Counted from the first letter of the stretch, positions 16,864 through 26,422 are shown. The stretch is DNA of 33,769 nt from Halobellus rufus (GCF_000739575.1 NZ_BBJO01000010.1:1-33769), one strand, 5' to 3'. Notes: generated by a model from the sequence alone, not told the origin. Made by a program: numbers and translations.

Positions 16864-17778
16864 TGTACGTTTCGGTTACCCAACTGCTCTCGATACATAT
16901 TTCAACCTGCTTAACAATTACCTCACTTGGGACAGGGTCTTAGCGGACCGGAATATCCTGTCCTGTGTTAGGTAAAAACGCGAACGGCCCGGGAAACCGT
17001 TCCCGCTGACAGGCGGTATGCCGTTTAGCACCGTGACAATGACGGCAATATGGTTTTCAAGAGCTTCCAATATAAATATTTGTTTAAGAATCCTTGACAG
17101 ATTTTGATCGAACCGGTCTCAAAACCTTCCTACAGCCGCAGTCTGCCAGCGAATCAAAGAGTTACAATCCATCTCAATATCGCCAGTTATTCTGGAATTG
17201 ATTGTAAGGCCATCTATGTCATAACAAAGTCTACTCCAACTGCATTTCAGATGGATTCATTAGGTAGAGTTCGTTTATTATAATAAATAACTGTATGAAA
17301 ATAGCCTCTATTTCAACTATTGAAACAATACTATGATGATATTCTTGGTAGGTGAATACTGGATGGATTATTTACATATACTCGAGGCCCCACCGCTTTC
17401 ATTACATTTCTATATTTGTAACCCTTTATATGTATATTTGAAAATAAGCCTGAGTCATCGTCATCATTTGACTGTCAATGTCCTTCAAATTCGTTTCACA
17501 AACTGAACTAACATTTTAAATATGGGTTATTACACAATATTACACATATTGAACAAGGTAATGGAAACGGTTGGTGCTCGCCCGCTCCTCCCGTTTTTCT
17601 GAAAATATCTCTGTTAATGCTCTATTCTAGTCTCAGAGAATCGTACACGTAGCGGATCCCATAATTCCAAGCAGTCGCGACAATCGTGGAGGGAGCCATT
17701 TCAGGTTTAGCTGTCTCCAAATTCGTTTTACTCACTCTCCATCCCAATTTGGACACACCCCGCTGGAGTAGAAAAAAT
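16864..17778. other. AT-rich gene-free region
   Basis: About 900 bases contain no plausible gene on either strand. The stretch from about 17060 to 17560 is markedly AT-rich compared with the flanking genes. A 66-codon open frame on the minus strand (17622-17822) overlaps the next gene's start and has no recognisable motif, so it is not called. Confidence 0.5.
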
Positions 17779-17807
17779 GATAAATCGTGGTATCGAATAA
17801 AGGGTAT

Positions 17808-18581
17808 ATGGAAAAACCCCATTCTGCGCTGGAGGCTGTCAATATTCTCGCCGAGCGTTATGGAATGCTTGTCGAGCTGGCCGAACAGCCAGCCACGCAG
17901 GCAGAGTTAGGGAGACGGACCGACGTCTCCAGACCAACAGCACATCGTGCAATTAGAAAATTTGAAGAATTCGGAATGGTACGGGAAAACGATGGTACTT
18001 ACGAGTTGACGGAGATTGGGCAAGCATTTTTGACACACCATAAGGAATATTTAGAGAAGGTCGATCAACTTTGCCAATTAGAGGTTGTCCTGGAACAGTT
18101 TTCAGATATCTCGCTTAATGCACCGATACTGGACGGAGCAGTCATTAATTACAATAATTCAATTGGAGGCGACGCAGCTGCGTATGATAACAAGGAGATA
18201 ATTGAGAACTCACTGCGGGTCTATAGCGTCCTTGACGGGGTGTCGTCGAGCTACTTTGAGGTTCATTCAGGCGATTCACCTCATGAGGAGGTGATTCGGA
18301 TTCTCCCAGATGAATACGCCGATTCCATCATCGATGCCTACCATAACCCATTAAATGAACTGCTCAATAGTGATTTTTTCAATCTATACCGGACTAGTGA
18401 ACCCGTTCCATACACTATTACGGTTGCCGAGATGCCGAACACCTCGTATGCGATTCTTCTCTCACATTCAGACGGAAAGATTAATCTCAACGTGCGCAAT
18501 GACAATCCAGAGGCGGTCGCGTGGGCTAAAGAACGGGTTCTCGAGTATTTGGAAACCGCCAAACGTATTGAATCAGTGTGA
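17808..18581 (+). CDS. Winged-HTH transcriptional regulator with FilR1-like sensor domain
   Basis: From the ATG at 17808 the protein has 257 residues. An N-terminal winged HTH (about 5-70) shows LVELAEQPATQAELGRRTDV, then SRPTAHRAIRKFEEFGMV and a wing YELTEIG. The remaining domain resembles FilR1_middle-type proteins, with a mid-domain strand SSSYFEVHSG and the C-terminal motif SYAILLSHSDGKINLNVRND, then AVAWAKERVLEYL. Such haloarchaeal regulators are thought to sense a small ligand in the C-terminal domain. A TATA-like TGATAAAT (17779-17786) is about 26 nt before this ATG, favouring it over an in-frame GTG at 17787. The same C-terminal end occurs as a fragment at 12315. It may control nearby catabolic genes. 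Confidence 0.8.
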   Translation: MEKPHSALEAVNILAERYGMLVELAEQPATQAELGRRTDVSRPTAHRAIRKFEEFGMVRENDGTYELTEIGQAFLTHHKEYLEKVDQLCQLEVVLEQFSDISLNAPILDGAVINYNNSIGGDAAAYDNKEIIENSLRVYSVLDGVSSSYFEVHSGDSPHEEVIRILPDEYADSIIDAYHNPLNELLNSDFFNLYRTSEPVPYTITVAEMPNTSYAILLSHSDGKINLNVRNDNPEAVAWAKERVLEYLETAKRIESV

Positions 18582-19044
18582 ATTCCCGAAGGTAAGCTAA
18601 CCCACATCTAAAGCGGTGAGTTTCCGCGCTAGTACCGTTATGACTTTTTCTATGAATCACTGAGACAGCGATTGATCGGATCAGCATCTATTTACTGTCG
18701 GTCGGGTCTCAATCCAACGTGGCCAATTGGCGATGCGTTCTCGGTAGCAGTCAGTCGCAGGATGCGGAAATCAGTCTCATATACTGATCGACCAAATACG
18801 ACGCGGATGGGAATGATCACGATCCTGACCCATTAGGTACACCCGTTCGCACCGTTAAGCGCGGTGGGTACGCCCGGTGAGTCAACGTACTCTTTGGCAA
18901 GGTCTCAGCAAACCCAGGCGAGCGGTCGGGCCATTACTACATTCCCCAGACTGAGTCCATTTCCCGGTTGATTTGATTAATTTTCTCTATGAGAGCTTCC
19001 CAAATTGCCATCATTTGGCTACAAAGCGAGGCATCCTCGCCTGT
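18582..19044. other. Gene-free region after the regulator
   Basis: No convincing gene is visible. Short open frames lack motifs. A T-rich run (GACTTTTTC near 18640) downstream of the regulator could serve as a terminator. The neighbouring OsmC gene ends at 19045 on the opposite strand. Confidence 0.4.
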
Positions 19045-19543
19045 TTAGGTCTCGTGGGGGTCCTCGGTGACTTCTAGAGCTACAAGGGGAGTGTAGTCGA
19101 TGCCGCCGTTGAGGCTCTTGCCGACAATACAGCCCTCGTCGTAGACTGACAAGCAGCGTTCTGCCTTCTCTTGATATCTTGGAGTGGTGTGGAGAACCAT
19201 CTTGACGGTGATATGGTCGATCCGCAGTCCAGTGTTCGATGGCATTTCCTCGGGCATCTCGTCGGTGCGGCTGTACTCGTCAATCACTGCTTCGCACACA
19301 ATGCGGTAAATCTCGACGTCCTTCTTTTCAAGACACTGGTTCAGAACCGAGGCCTGACAGGAGGCGAGGCTGAGAAGCAAGAAATCAACTGGCGCGGGAT
19401 GTTCGTCCTCCCCCGCCATTCCCTTCGGGAAGCCACGTTGGTTCGTCTGTCTGGACCGTATGCTTGTCGCGAAGTGTGGCTGTCTTGTACTTGTCGTCGG
19501 GGGTAAGGGTCAGTTCCGCAGTGAATTTCTCTTGCTCTCCCAT
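19045..19543 (-). pseudogene. OsmC-family peroxiredoxin-like protein with a single-base frameshift
   Basis: Translation from the ATG at 19543 gives EQEKFTAELTLTPDDKYKTA and DEPTWLPEGNGG. The frame is then lost in a run of five G (plus-strand C at 19410-19414). Removing one G restores GGEDEHPAPVDFLLLSLASC and the rest to the stop at 19045. Both conserved redox cysteines are present, in LASCQASV and DEGCIVGKS, so the protein belongs to the OsmC/Ohr superfamily that reduces organic peroxides or uses other thiol chemistry. Corrected length is about 165 residues. The shift could be real decay or a homopolymer sequencing error. A TATA-like TTATTATTTA lies about 30 nt before the start. Confidence 0.75.
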
Positions 19544-19624
19544 TTTACTATTTGGTAGTGATGCCACCTAAATAATAATTTTCCTCGTTAAAACCCAGAC
19601 TGTGTCAGCAGTTATCAGAGAAAA

Positions 19625-19633
19625 TATTATATA
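19625..19633 (+). promoter_or_regulatory. TATA box for the amidohydrolase
   Basis: TATTATATA is centred 30 nt before the ATG at 19659. This favours that start over the in-frame GTG at 19644 and indicates a leaderless mRNA. Confidence 0.55.
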
Positions 19634-19658
19634 GGAAGTTTGTGTGTCTAATATTAGT

Positions 19659-20621
19659 ATGAAGCCAGCATCAAATGAACGGAACTTGCCCTTCGATTTC
19701 GGTGCTCATATTCACCCTAAAAGTGTTCTTCCCGATCTCCCCGAGGGATTATCAGCTGTATTAGGGGATAGGCATCACGACATCGACAAACTCGTCAAAT
19801 GGTTCGAATCTGCGGGATACGGTGGAGCAGCATTGTCCCAACCCATCTATATGGGTCATAGGAATCTCGATCTAGTTCAAAAAGCAAACGATGTACTACT
19901 TGAACAACTCGAAGATTACAATCATTTCTTCGGATTAGCTGCCATACCGACAGCTGCAGGTGGTGAAGTAGCTGCAAAGGAATTCAAACGATGCCTTAAC
20001 GAAGGCTATAGCGGCGGGGCCATCGCAACCAAGAGTGATGGAATCGAACTCCACGATGAGGAGGCGGAACCGATTCTAGAAGTAGCCAATCAAACAGGTG
20101 CACCTATTCTGGTTCATCCCAAGCTCGACGACTCGCTCCATCCAGACGTGCTTGGAGATAAGTATCGACTCAACGCAGTCTTTGGCCGAGAAACAGCGCT
20201 TTCCGAGAGCATCTTCAAGGTCGTACACGACGGAATCCTCGACCAATATCCAAATCTTAATCTAGTTTACCATCACCTCGGTGGGAACATCCCCGCTATG
20301 ATGGGACGAATTCACCTCCAATTAGATGAAGGCCGGTGGCCCGGCCAAAAACATATCAAGAACTTCGATGAATTCAAGCAGCAAGTTGAGAATCGGGTGT
20401 ACCTCGATACATCGGGCTTTTTCGGATATCAAGCTCCGTTGCGGGTGGCGTTAGAACAGATGCCGGTCTCCCAAGTCCTTTTCGGAACGGATGCTCCCTA
20501 TGAGCCAAGGTCAAAATCTGAATTGCAAAAGTTTGCCACCAGTGTCAGAGAGGTCGCGCCACGTTCAGATGCGCAGAAAATTTTGGGAGAGAATGCCTTA
20601 GATCTATTAGTGAATACGTAG
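19659..20621 (+). CDS. Amidohydrolase-2 family protein (ACMSD/gamma-resorcylate decarboxylase-like)
   Basis: The 320-residue TIM-barrel protein carries the metal site of the amidohydrolase-2 group: His17 and His19 in DFGAHIHP, His153 in PILVHPK, His205 or His206 in VYHHLGGNIP, and Asp278 in LFGTDAPYE. The H-x-H, H, H, D pattern with HHLGG and FGTDxP is that of aminocarboxymuconate-semialdehyde decarboxylase and related nonoxidative decarboxylases or hydrolases of aromatic pathways. It would act in the cytosol, decarboxylating or hydrolysing a carboxylated intermediate. The substrate is inferred only from context. It is intact and monocistronic, between the frameshifted OsmC gene and the decayed CocE copy. 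Confidence 0.85.
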   Translation: MKPASNERNLPFDFGAHIHPKSVLPDLPEGLSAVLGDRHHDIDKLVKWFESAGYGGAALSQPIYMGHRNLDLVQKANDVLLEQLEDYNHFFGLAAIPTAAGGEVAAKEFKRCLNEGYSGGAIATKSDGIELHDEEAEPILEVANQTGAPILVHPKLDDSLHPDVLGDKYRLNAVFGRETALSESIFKVVHDGILDQYPNLNLVYHHLGGNIPAMMGRIHLQLDEGRWPGQKHIKNFDEFKQQVENRVYLDTSGFFGYQAPLRVALEQMPVSQVLFGTDAPYEPRSKSELQKFATSVREVAPRSDAQKILGENALDLLVNT

Positions 20622-20910
20622 AGGGTTCATATTACCCCACAGTAGATTACCGGGTGCAATCATTCAGATTGAGCCTCCGTTCCTCGCTCCCGATCATCAG
20701 GATGTCACCTACACTGATGAAGCGCCTGAAAACCCGGTATTTCGACAAAGCCAGGGATTCTCGCTGACCGGATACTCCTCGAAAGAATCAATAAGGCGGT
20801 TAATGCTGAAACCACTAATCCCGAATCGTGACCTCCCGGTCCTCATCTCTCAAATAAGGTCTGTTAGCGATATTTATATACATCTATGAGGAATCACAAA
20901 TTTCCCTTGT

Positions 20911-21690
20911 ATGAGTCAATGCAACACAGAAGGTCGTAATGGAATGTGTATCGAGGGGACGTATTAATCAAGATGGACGACGAAATGATACTTCGGGCAG
21001 ATGTCTACTGTCCACCGGAAGAAGGCGAGTGTCCAGTCATCTAGAGCTACGGTCCTTATGGGAAATGGATTCACTTTGAGGACGGCTATGTCCACCAATG
21101 GAAACAGATGATCGAAGAAAAACCAGACGTGACCGTGGGTTCGACGAATAAATATAAGAACTGGAAACAAATGACCCCGAAAAAATGGGTAACAGATGGA
21201 TACGCAGTCGTCTGAGTCGACTCTTGAGGGGCGGGTCGTTCACAGGTATAGCTTGAGTGTGGTCCAAACGAGAAACCCGCGACCTAGAGCAGTGTATTAA
21301 GTGGGCAGGAGACCAGAATTGGTCGAACAATAAAGTCGGTCTCAATAGCATTTCCTATTACGCAATGAACCAATGGCAGGTTGCACAACGTCAACCTGAA
21401 CACCTCGCAGCTATGTGTGCGTGGGAGGGGGCCGCTGACTGGTATCGCGATGCAGTTTATAGTTGGATTTTCTCAAGTATCTTCCCGAAGGCTTGGTACA
21501 ATCGACAGGTGAAGACAGTTCAGAACGGAGTTGGGAAAATGGTTACCGGAGCAGTTTGACCGGTGGGTGGGTATCCGGTCCTGAGACTAGTATGAAGAGC
21601 AACTCAGTGCTAACCGGGCCGCTCTTAACAACCACTGAGTGTCGAACAAACTCGCGACTGACGACTAATAGGCTCCCTGAATTCCGGAAT
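20911..21690 (+). pseudogene. Decayed duplicate of the CocE-type hydrolase at 1077
   Basis: The DNA aligns with 1077-1862 of the intact gene. One block of about 80 bases around 21271-21350 differs at a single position from 1440-1520. Elsewhere there are many changes, mostly G:C to A:T, with a lost base after GTGTATCGAG, a TAG near 21042 and TGA codons near 21213 and 21225. The copy stops at GAATTCCGGA (residue 262 of the parent) where a truncated IS6 begins. A TATA-like GATATTTATATA lies at 20869-20880, upstream of the former start. It is a clear relic of a duplication. Confidence 0.9.
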
Positions 21691-22254
21691 CCAGGCGTGC
21701 GATGAAGCCCGGTATTCAACTGCAGTTGGCGGGACTATTAACGAATACCGTCTCTCTCCTCCAAAAACTGGTTGTCGCTAGATCTCGTAAAGCAATCCTA
21801 GACTGGGTGCAGAAGGCTGATTTACAGCCATCTGAGGGTCGCAGCCCGAATTATATTGCGGTTGACGAGACCGTGGTTCAAGTCAATTATGAGAAATTCT
21901 GGCTATACGCAGCCGCCGATCCCCACACAAACGATCTGCTTCATCTGCGGCTGTTTACGACGATAACGATCGCCTTAACGAGATTTTTTCTGTGTGAACT
22001 CCGACAGAAACACGATGTCGAATCCTCCGTGTTTCTTGTTGATGGCGCTCAACACCTCCAAACCGCGCTAGCCAGATCTGGGCTCCAATTTCAAACTGAA
22101 CGAAATGGAAATCGGAATACCATAGAACGAATTTTCCGAGAACTCAATGGACGAACGTCCTCCTTCTTAAATCGTTTTAGCTATGTTGAGCCTCAGACCA
22201 GCGAAAATTGGCTTCAAGTGTTTGCTGCCTGGCTTAATGCTCTAAACTAAACAC
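21691..22254 (+). pseudogene. 5'-truncated IS6-family transposase
   Basis: The open frame 21702-22250 encodes 182 residues equivalent to residues 30 to the end of the transposase at 5607. The DDE residues are still readable (IAVDETVV, FLVDGAQ, NTIERIFRE). The first 29 residues and the left IS end are missing. The right terminal repeat AACTAAACAC is at 22245-22254 and contains the TAA stop. It lies on the plus strand, opposite to the other two copies. Because the end is lost, the copy is unlikely to move by itself. Confidence 0.85.
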
Positions 22255-22312
22255 CACCTTGGAAAAGGCGAAAAGATATTATCGGAGCGTTCGGTACATA
22301 GTGACGTGACAT

Positions 22313-24343
22313 ATGATTGACGGTGGCCCAGAATATCATTCAGTAGTCCACGAGCCTGACAGTGAATTCGTCAAGTCGACAAATATCTACGAATTTATGC
22401 AGGCCCACGACATAGAAGATTACGAGGAGCTGATCAAGCGTACCACCACCGAAGTGGATGGAGTGAACCCGTCAGGAATCGAGTGGTTTTGGGATGAGGT
22501 GATCGACTACCTGGGCATCGATTTCTTCAAGGAGTACAGCCAGGTGCGTGACGACTCCGACGGCCCGCAGTTCACCGACTGGTACCCAGGCGGCCGGCTC
22601 AACATCGCCTACAACGTCCTCGATCGATACGCCGACGACGACAGCGCAAACCGTAATAGGGCCGCGATCATCTGGGAGGGCGAAGACGGCGAGGTTCGAG
22701 AGGTCACGTACCACGAGCTCGCTCGCCGGGCCAACCAGGTCGCCACCTATCTCGACGCCCAGGGGGTCGAGACCGGCGATACTGTTGGGATGTATATGCC
22801 GATGGTGCCGGAGGTGGCGGCGATCCTCTATGGTTGTTTTAAAATTGGGGCGATCGCTGTACCTATCTTCTCTGGGTTTGGTGTCGACGCCACTTCAACC
22901 CGTATCAAAGACTCCGATTGTTCGGTACTGTTCACCGGTGACGGATTCCTTCGTCGGGGCGACACTGTGACGCTCAAAGAAACCGCCGACGAGGCCATCG
23001 ACAATGTAGACGCTGTTGTGGAAAACGTTGTTGTTTACGACCGGTTGGGCGCCAGCGATGCGAAAACAGATCTCTCGATCCCCTGGACGGAAGGACGCGA
23101 CGAGTGGTGGCACAAGGCCATCACAACACAGCCAGACGAGTACAAGTCGAAATCGCTGCCCAGCACCCAGGAATCGATGCTGTTGTACTCCTCGGGGACC
23201 ACGGGCACACCCAAAGGCATCGTTCACACTCATTCGGGTGCGCTCGTCCAGGCCGCCAAAGAAGTCTACTTCGGGCTTGATCTCAAACCCAGAGACCGGT
23301 TCTTCTGGGTTTCCGATATCGGCTGGATGATGGGCCCATGGATGCTGATCGGCACCCACACATTCGGCGAGACTACTTTCATCTACGAGGGTGCGCCTGA
23401 TCACCCCAAACCGAACCGGTTCTGGGAGATGATCGACCGCCACGAGATTACCCAGTTCGGTATTTCTCCCACTGCCATACGCGCATTACGAAAGCACGGC
23501 GACGAGTGGGTCGAAGGGCATGACCTCTCGTCGCTACGGCTACTGGGTTCGACCGGTGAGCCCTGGGACCCCGAGTCCTGGAAGTGGTTCTATAAGAAGG
23601 TGGGCAGCAAAGAGTGCCCAATCAGCAATATTTCTGGTGGGACCGAAATTATGGGCTGTTTCCTGATGCCGATGCCAATCCAACCGTTAAAACCTTGCAC
23701 CCTCGGTGGGCCGGGACTGGGTATGGACATCGACATCGTCGACACCGACGGCAACTCGATCGCAGATGAGCACAAACGCGGCTTCCTAGTCGCACGCGAC
23801 TCGTGTCCGAGTATGACCAAGTCGTTGTGGAGCGGTGACGACCGCTACCTCGAGGAGTACTGGAGCACCTGGAAAGATCTGTGGGATCACGGCGACTGGG
23901 CCCAGAAAGACGGAGACGGCTTCTGGTTCCTCCATGGTCGGGCCGATGACGCCCTCAACGTCGCCGGCCGCAAAGTTGGCCCCGCCGAAATCGAAGGGAT
24001 CCTCACCGAACATAAGGCCGTCACACAGGCGGCTGTTGTCGGCGTCCCCGACGAGACAACCGGGACCGCTGTCGTCGCCTTTGTGATCCCGGATCCGGAT
24101 GTCGAGGTCTCCGAGGCGCTGGCCGAGGAACTTCAGTCGCTAGTCGGTCAGGAGCAAGGCAAGCCGTTTCGGCCCCGTGAGATACACTTCATTGACGACC
24201 TCCCCCGGACGCTATCGGGGAAGATCATCCGCCGAGCAGTACGGGCGCTGGCGGCGGGCGAAGATCCCGGAGATCTCTCCTCAATAGAGAACCCCAAGGC
24301 CCTCAAATTAGTTCGCGAGGCACTGGACAAACGAGACCAGTAA
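22313..24343 (+). CDS. AMP-forming acyl-CoA synthetase (acetate/propionate-CoA ligase type)
   Basis: The 676-residue enzyme of the ANL superfamily activates a carboxylic acid to its CoA thioester through an acyl-adenylate. Motifs in order are the N-terminal ACAS-like segment (FTDWYPGGRLNIAYN, 87-101), the ATP loop YSSGTTGTPKG (292-302), SDIGWMMGPW (334-343), GGTEIMG (442-448), the hinge GDW with Asp528, GRADD with Arg543, and the acyl-adenylation Lys637 in LPRTLSGKIIR. All catalytic residues are present. The overall layout is closest to acetyl- or propionyl-CoA synthetases, but the acid is not determined. It is followed by the BKACE gene, which needs or yields CoA esters, so the two may act in sequence. 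A decayed relative is at 7999. Confidence 0.9.
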   Translation: MIDGGPEYHSVVHEPDSEFVKSTNIYEFMQAHDIEDYEELIKRTTTEVDGVNPSGIEWFWDEVIDYLGIDFFKEYSQVRDDSDGPQFTDWYPGGRLNIAYNVLDRYADDDSANRNRAAIIWEGEDGEVREVTYHELARRANQVATYLDAQGVETGDTVGMYMPMVPEVAAILYGCFKIGAIAVPIFSGFGVDATSTRIKDSDCSVLFTGDGFLRRGDTVTLKETADEAIDNVDAVVENVVVYDRLGASDAKTDLSIPWTEGRDEWWHKAITTQPDEYKSKSLPSTQESMLLYSSGTTGTPKGIVHTHSGALVQAAKEVYFGLDLKPRDRFFWVSDIGWMMGPWMLIGTHTFGETTFIYEGAPDHPKPNRFWEMIDRHEITQFGISPTAIRALRKHGDEWVEGHDLSSLRLLGSTGEPWDPESWKWFYKKVGSKECPISNISGGTEIMGCFLMPMPIQPLKPCTLGGPGLGMDIDIVDTDGNSIADEHKRGFLVARDSCPSMTKSLWSGDDRYLEEYWSTWKDLWDHGDWAQKDGDGFWFLHGRADDALNVAGRKVGPAEIEGILTEHKAVTQAAVVGVPDETTGTAVVAFVIPDPDVEVSEALAEELQSLVGQEQGKPFRPREIHFIDDLPRTLSGKIIRRAVRALAAGEDPGDLSSIENPKALKLVREALDKRDQ

Positions 24344-24604
24344 CGGCACCCAGTAGCGCTCAAGCTCCGATCTCCCGTGGATTTCAATCGTCGACCGCCC
24401 ACGACAGGAATATGGGAGAGGACACCTAATGAAGTAGTACCTTACGGATTGACATCGACGGCACATCCTTCTTAAAACAGCCCCGTTGTGGATAGCGCCG
24501 AACTCTCTGTGTTCTTCGGTATCCACAATATGGACGTCTCCGCACTAATCGAGTAGTATGCGAAAAGGCCGGAGTGACGGGCGGATCCACTACGACTCCG
24601 GTAA

Positions 24605-24612
24605 CTTAATAA
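24605..24612 (+). promoter_or_regulatory. TATA box for the BKACE gene
   Basis: CTTAATAA is centred about 26 nt before the ATG at 24635. The gene therefore probably has its own leaderless promoter in addition to any read-through from the ligase gene. Confidence 0.5.
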
Positions 24613-24634
24613 CGGCGGAGTAACACTTTTTAGT

Positions 24635-25564
24635 ATGCGTCAGTTCGAACCACTCATCCTCAATTGTGCGATTACCGGTGCAATTCACGTACCGTCGATG
24701 TCGCCTCACCTGCCTGTCACACCCGAAGAGATCGCCGATGAAGCGGTCGCCGCGGCGGACGCCGGGGCGAGCATCGTCCATATTCACGTCCGGGATCCCG
24801 AGACCGGCGAACCGACGATGGATCACGACCTCTTCAGACAGGTCGTCGAAGACATCTCGAACCGGTGTGACGCAATCGTCCAGCCGACGACCGGCGGCGA
24901 CCCAAATATGACCGTCAAGGAACGGGTCCAAGTCGTTCCCGAGCTCGAACCAGAGCTGGCGACCTGCAATATGGGGTCGATGAACTTCGGGCTGTATCAC
25001 ATCCCCGATCACTTCGAAGAGTTCCAGTATGACTGGGAGGAGGCCTACCTCGAATCAACGCGGGATCTGGTCTTCAAAAACACCTTCGAGGACTTGCAGA
25101 CGCTTCTTCCGATCTTCGACGAGCACGATACCAAGCCCGAACTGGAGTGTTATGACGTCGGCCACCTCTATAACGCTCGTCTGATGGTCGATCAGGGATA
25201 CCTCGATATGCCGGTCCACCTTCAGTTCGTTATGGGAATCAACGGAGGTGTCGGCGCGACGCCGAAGAACTTGGTTCATATGGTCGATGTCGCAGAGGAA
25301 CTATTCGGCGATGAGTTCTCTTTCTCAGTCATCGGTGCGGGCAAGGACGAGTTCCCCCTGGGCGCACAGGCAATGCGGATGGGCGGGCACGTGCGTGTTG
25401 GGATGGAGGACAATCTTTACTTGCGGCGTGGCGAACTTGCCAAGGGCAACTCAGACCTCGTTGAGAAGGCAGTCGATCTCAACGACGAACTCACCGGTCG
25501 TCCGATCGCGACACCCGAGCAGGCCCGTGAGTTCCTCGGTCTGAAGGGTAAACAGGAGTGGTAA
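24635..25564 (+). CDS. Beta-keto acid cleavage enzyme (BKACE, DUF849; 3-keto-5-aminohexanoate cleavage type)
   Basis: This 309-residue TIM-barrel protein begins with LILNCAITGAIHVPSMSPHLPVTPEEIADEA, the hallmark start of the BKACE family. The zinc histidines are His49 and His51 in VHIHVRDPETGEP, and the family Glu lies in GHVRVGMEDNLYLRRGELA near the C-terminus. LQFVMGINGGVGATPKNL and SVIGAGKDEFPLGAQAM are also characteristic. The enzymes condense a beta-keto acid with acetyl-CoA and release acetoacetate plus a new CoA ester. Specificity (aminohexanoate, dehydrocarnitine, beta-ketoadipate and others) is set by residues that cannot be assigned here. Its position just downstream of the acyl-CoA ligase suggests terminal steps of the same pathway. 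Confidence 0.92.
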   Translation: MRQFEPLILNCAITGAIHVPSMSPHLPVTPEEIADEAVAAADAGASIVHIHVRDPETGEPTMDHDLFRQVVEDISNRCDAIVQPTTGGDPNMTVKERVQVVPELEPELATCNMGSMNFGLYHIPDHFEEFQYDWEEAYLESTRDLVFKNTFEDLQTLLPIFDEHDTKPELECYDVGHLYNARLMVDQGYLDMPVHLQFVMGINGGVGATPKNLVHMVDVAEELFGDEFSFSVIGAGKDEFPLGAQAMRMGGHVRVGMEDNLYLRRGELAKGNSDLVEKAVDLNDELTGRPIATPEQAREFLGLKGKQEW

Positions 25565-26015
25565 GCGAAAACCGGTCTCGTTGGCGGCATTGTAGCTGCC
25601 CGATCCAGACGGTAGCTACAGCCCGAACCGTGAGTCCATAGATCTTCGAATGTCTCGAAACCGGAATTAAGCTTGAGTAGGCTTGTTCTCTCAATATCGA
25701 TAACATTGGACACTGTCCGAATCTCGATATCAGCGACAAATAGAGCTCATATAAACCACATCAATCATTGTTTCATCGACCCCTATTACCTAAGACGTGG
25801 TAGCCTGCAAAAAGTTAGGTTCCCAAAGGATTAGAAAAGCAATCCATCGACTGAGCAAATACCGTCACAACCCACACCGACTCCAATAGAATTCAGTTGG
25901 ATACAAATGTCAATTCCAATTACCAATACGCCAAGAAGTAAACGCTCTCAGGGCTGAAAAGTAGGTGTCGAAGTAGCTGAGTCGGCGTTTTCCTCATCAG
26001 TGACGTATCTACGGT
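25565..26015. other. Gene-free stretch leading into a transposon remnant
   Basis: Nothing coding is seen. The segment from about 25950 to 26015, directly before the transposase fragment, is probably the left flank of the insertion element. Its exact end is not identifiable. Confidence 0.35.
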
Positions 26016-26420
26016 ATGATTGGTGCAACTGCGGCAAAACAGCTGTCCCTTGCTGCTTCTTCGATGCTATTCACACATCTTGATTTTGCAACGAAACCGA
26101 ACGGCCAGTATCCGAGCGAGGACTTCGAGAAAGTCCTCGCTCGGAGTGCCTTCAACGGCGAATTCGTCCATACGACCGCCAAAAAACTTCAGCTTGCTCG
26201 GGGCGAAGATATCGATCTTCAACAACGCAGTCCACTTGCTAAATCGCTTCTCTACCACCTTCGTGGGCTGAGTCCGGACGCCATCGACGCTTAGTTCGGT
26301 GGCGTCTGGGCCGCAACCTTCGCTCACGCCCGCCGACGGCGGGCGTTTACTCGTCCGGTCGATATTGCACTCGAGATTCACGAGTGCTCTACTTTGGTTC
26401 AGCTGAAACCCCGCCCGTTT
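26016..26420 (+). pseudogene. N-terminal fragment of a haloarchaeal DDE transposase
   Basis: The frame encodes EDFEKVLARSAFNGEFVHTTAKKLQLARG and DLQQRSPLAKSLLYHLRGLS, then an in-frame TAG at 26292-26294 in place of a Gln codon. It continues FGGVWAATFAHARRRRAFTR and PVDIALEIHE before similarity stops near 26380. This is the N-terminal region of a large haloarchaeal IS transposase, possibly IS4/ISH8-like, and the family is not assigned with certainty. The catalytic part is lost. Its far side abuts the livG remnant, so it marks an insertion into, or deletion through, a Liv-type ABC operon. Confidence 0.6.
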
Positions 26421-26422
26421 GT

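Noticed and set aside
17622..17822. 66-codon minus-strand frame ending RYVYDSLRLE
   Set aside because: Overlaps the promoter and start of the regulator at 17808, is AT-rich, and no family is recognised.
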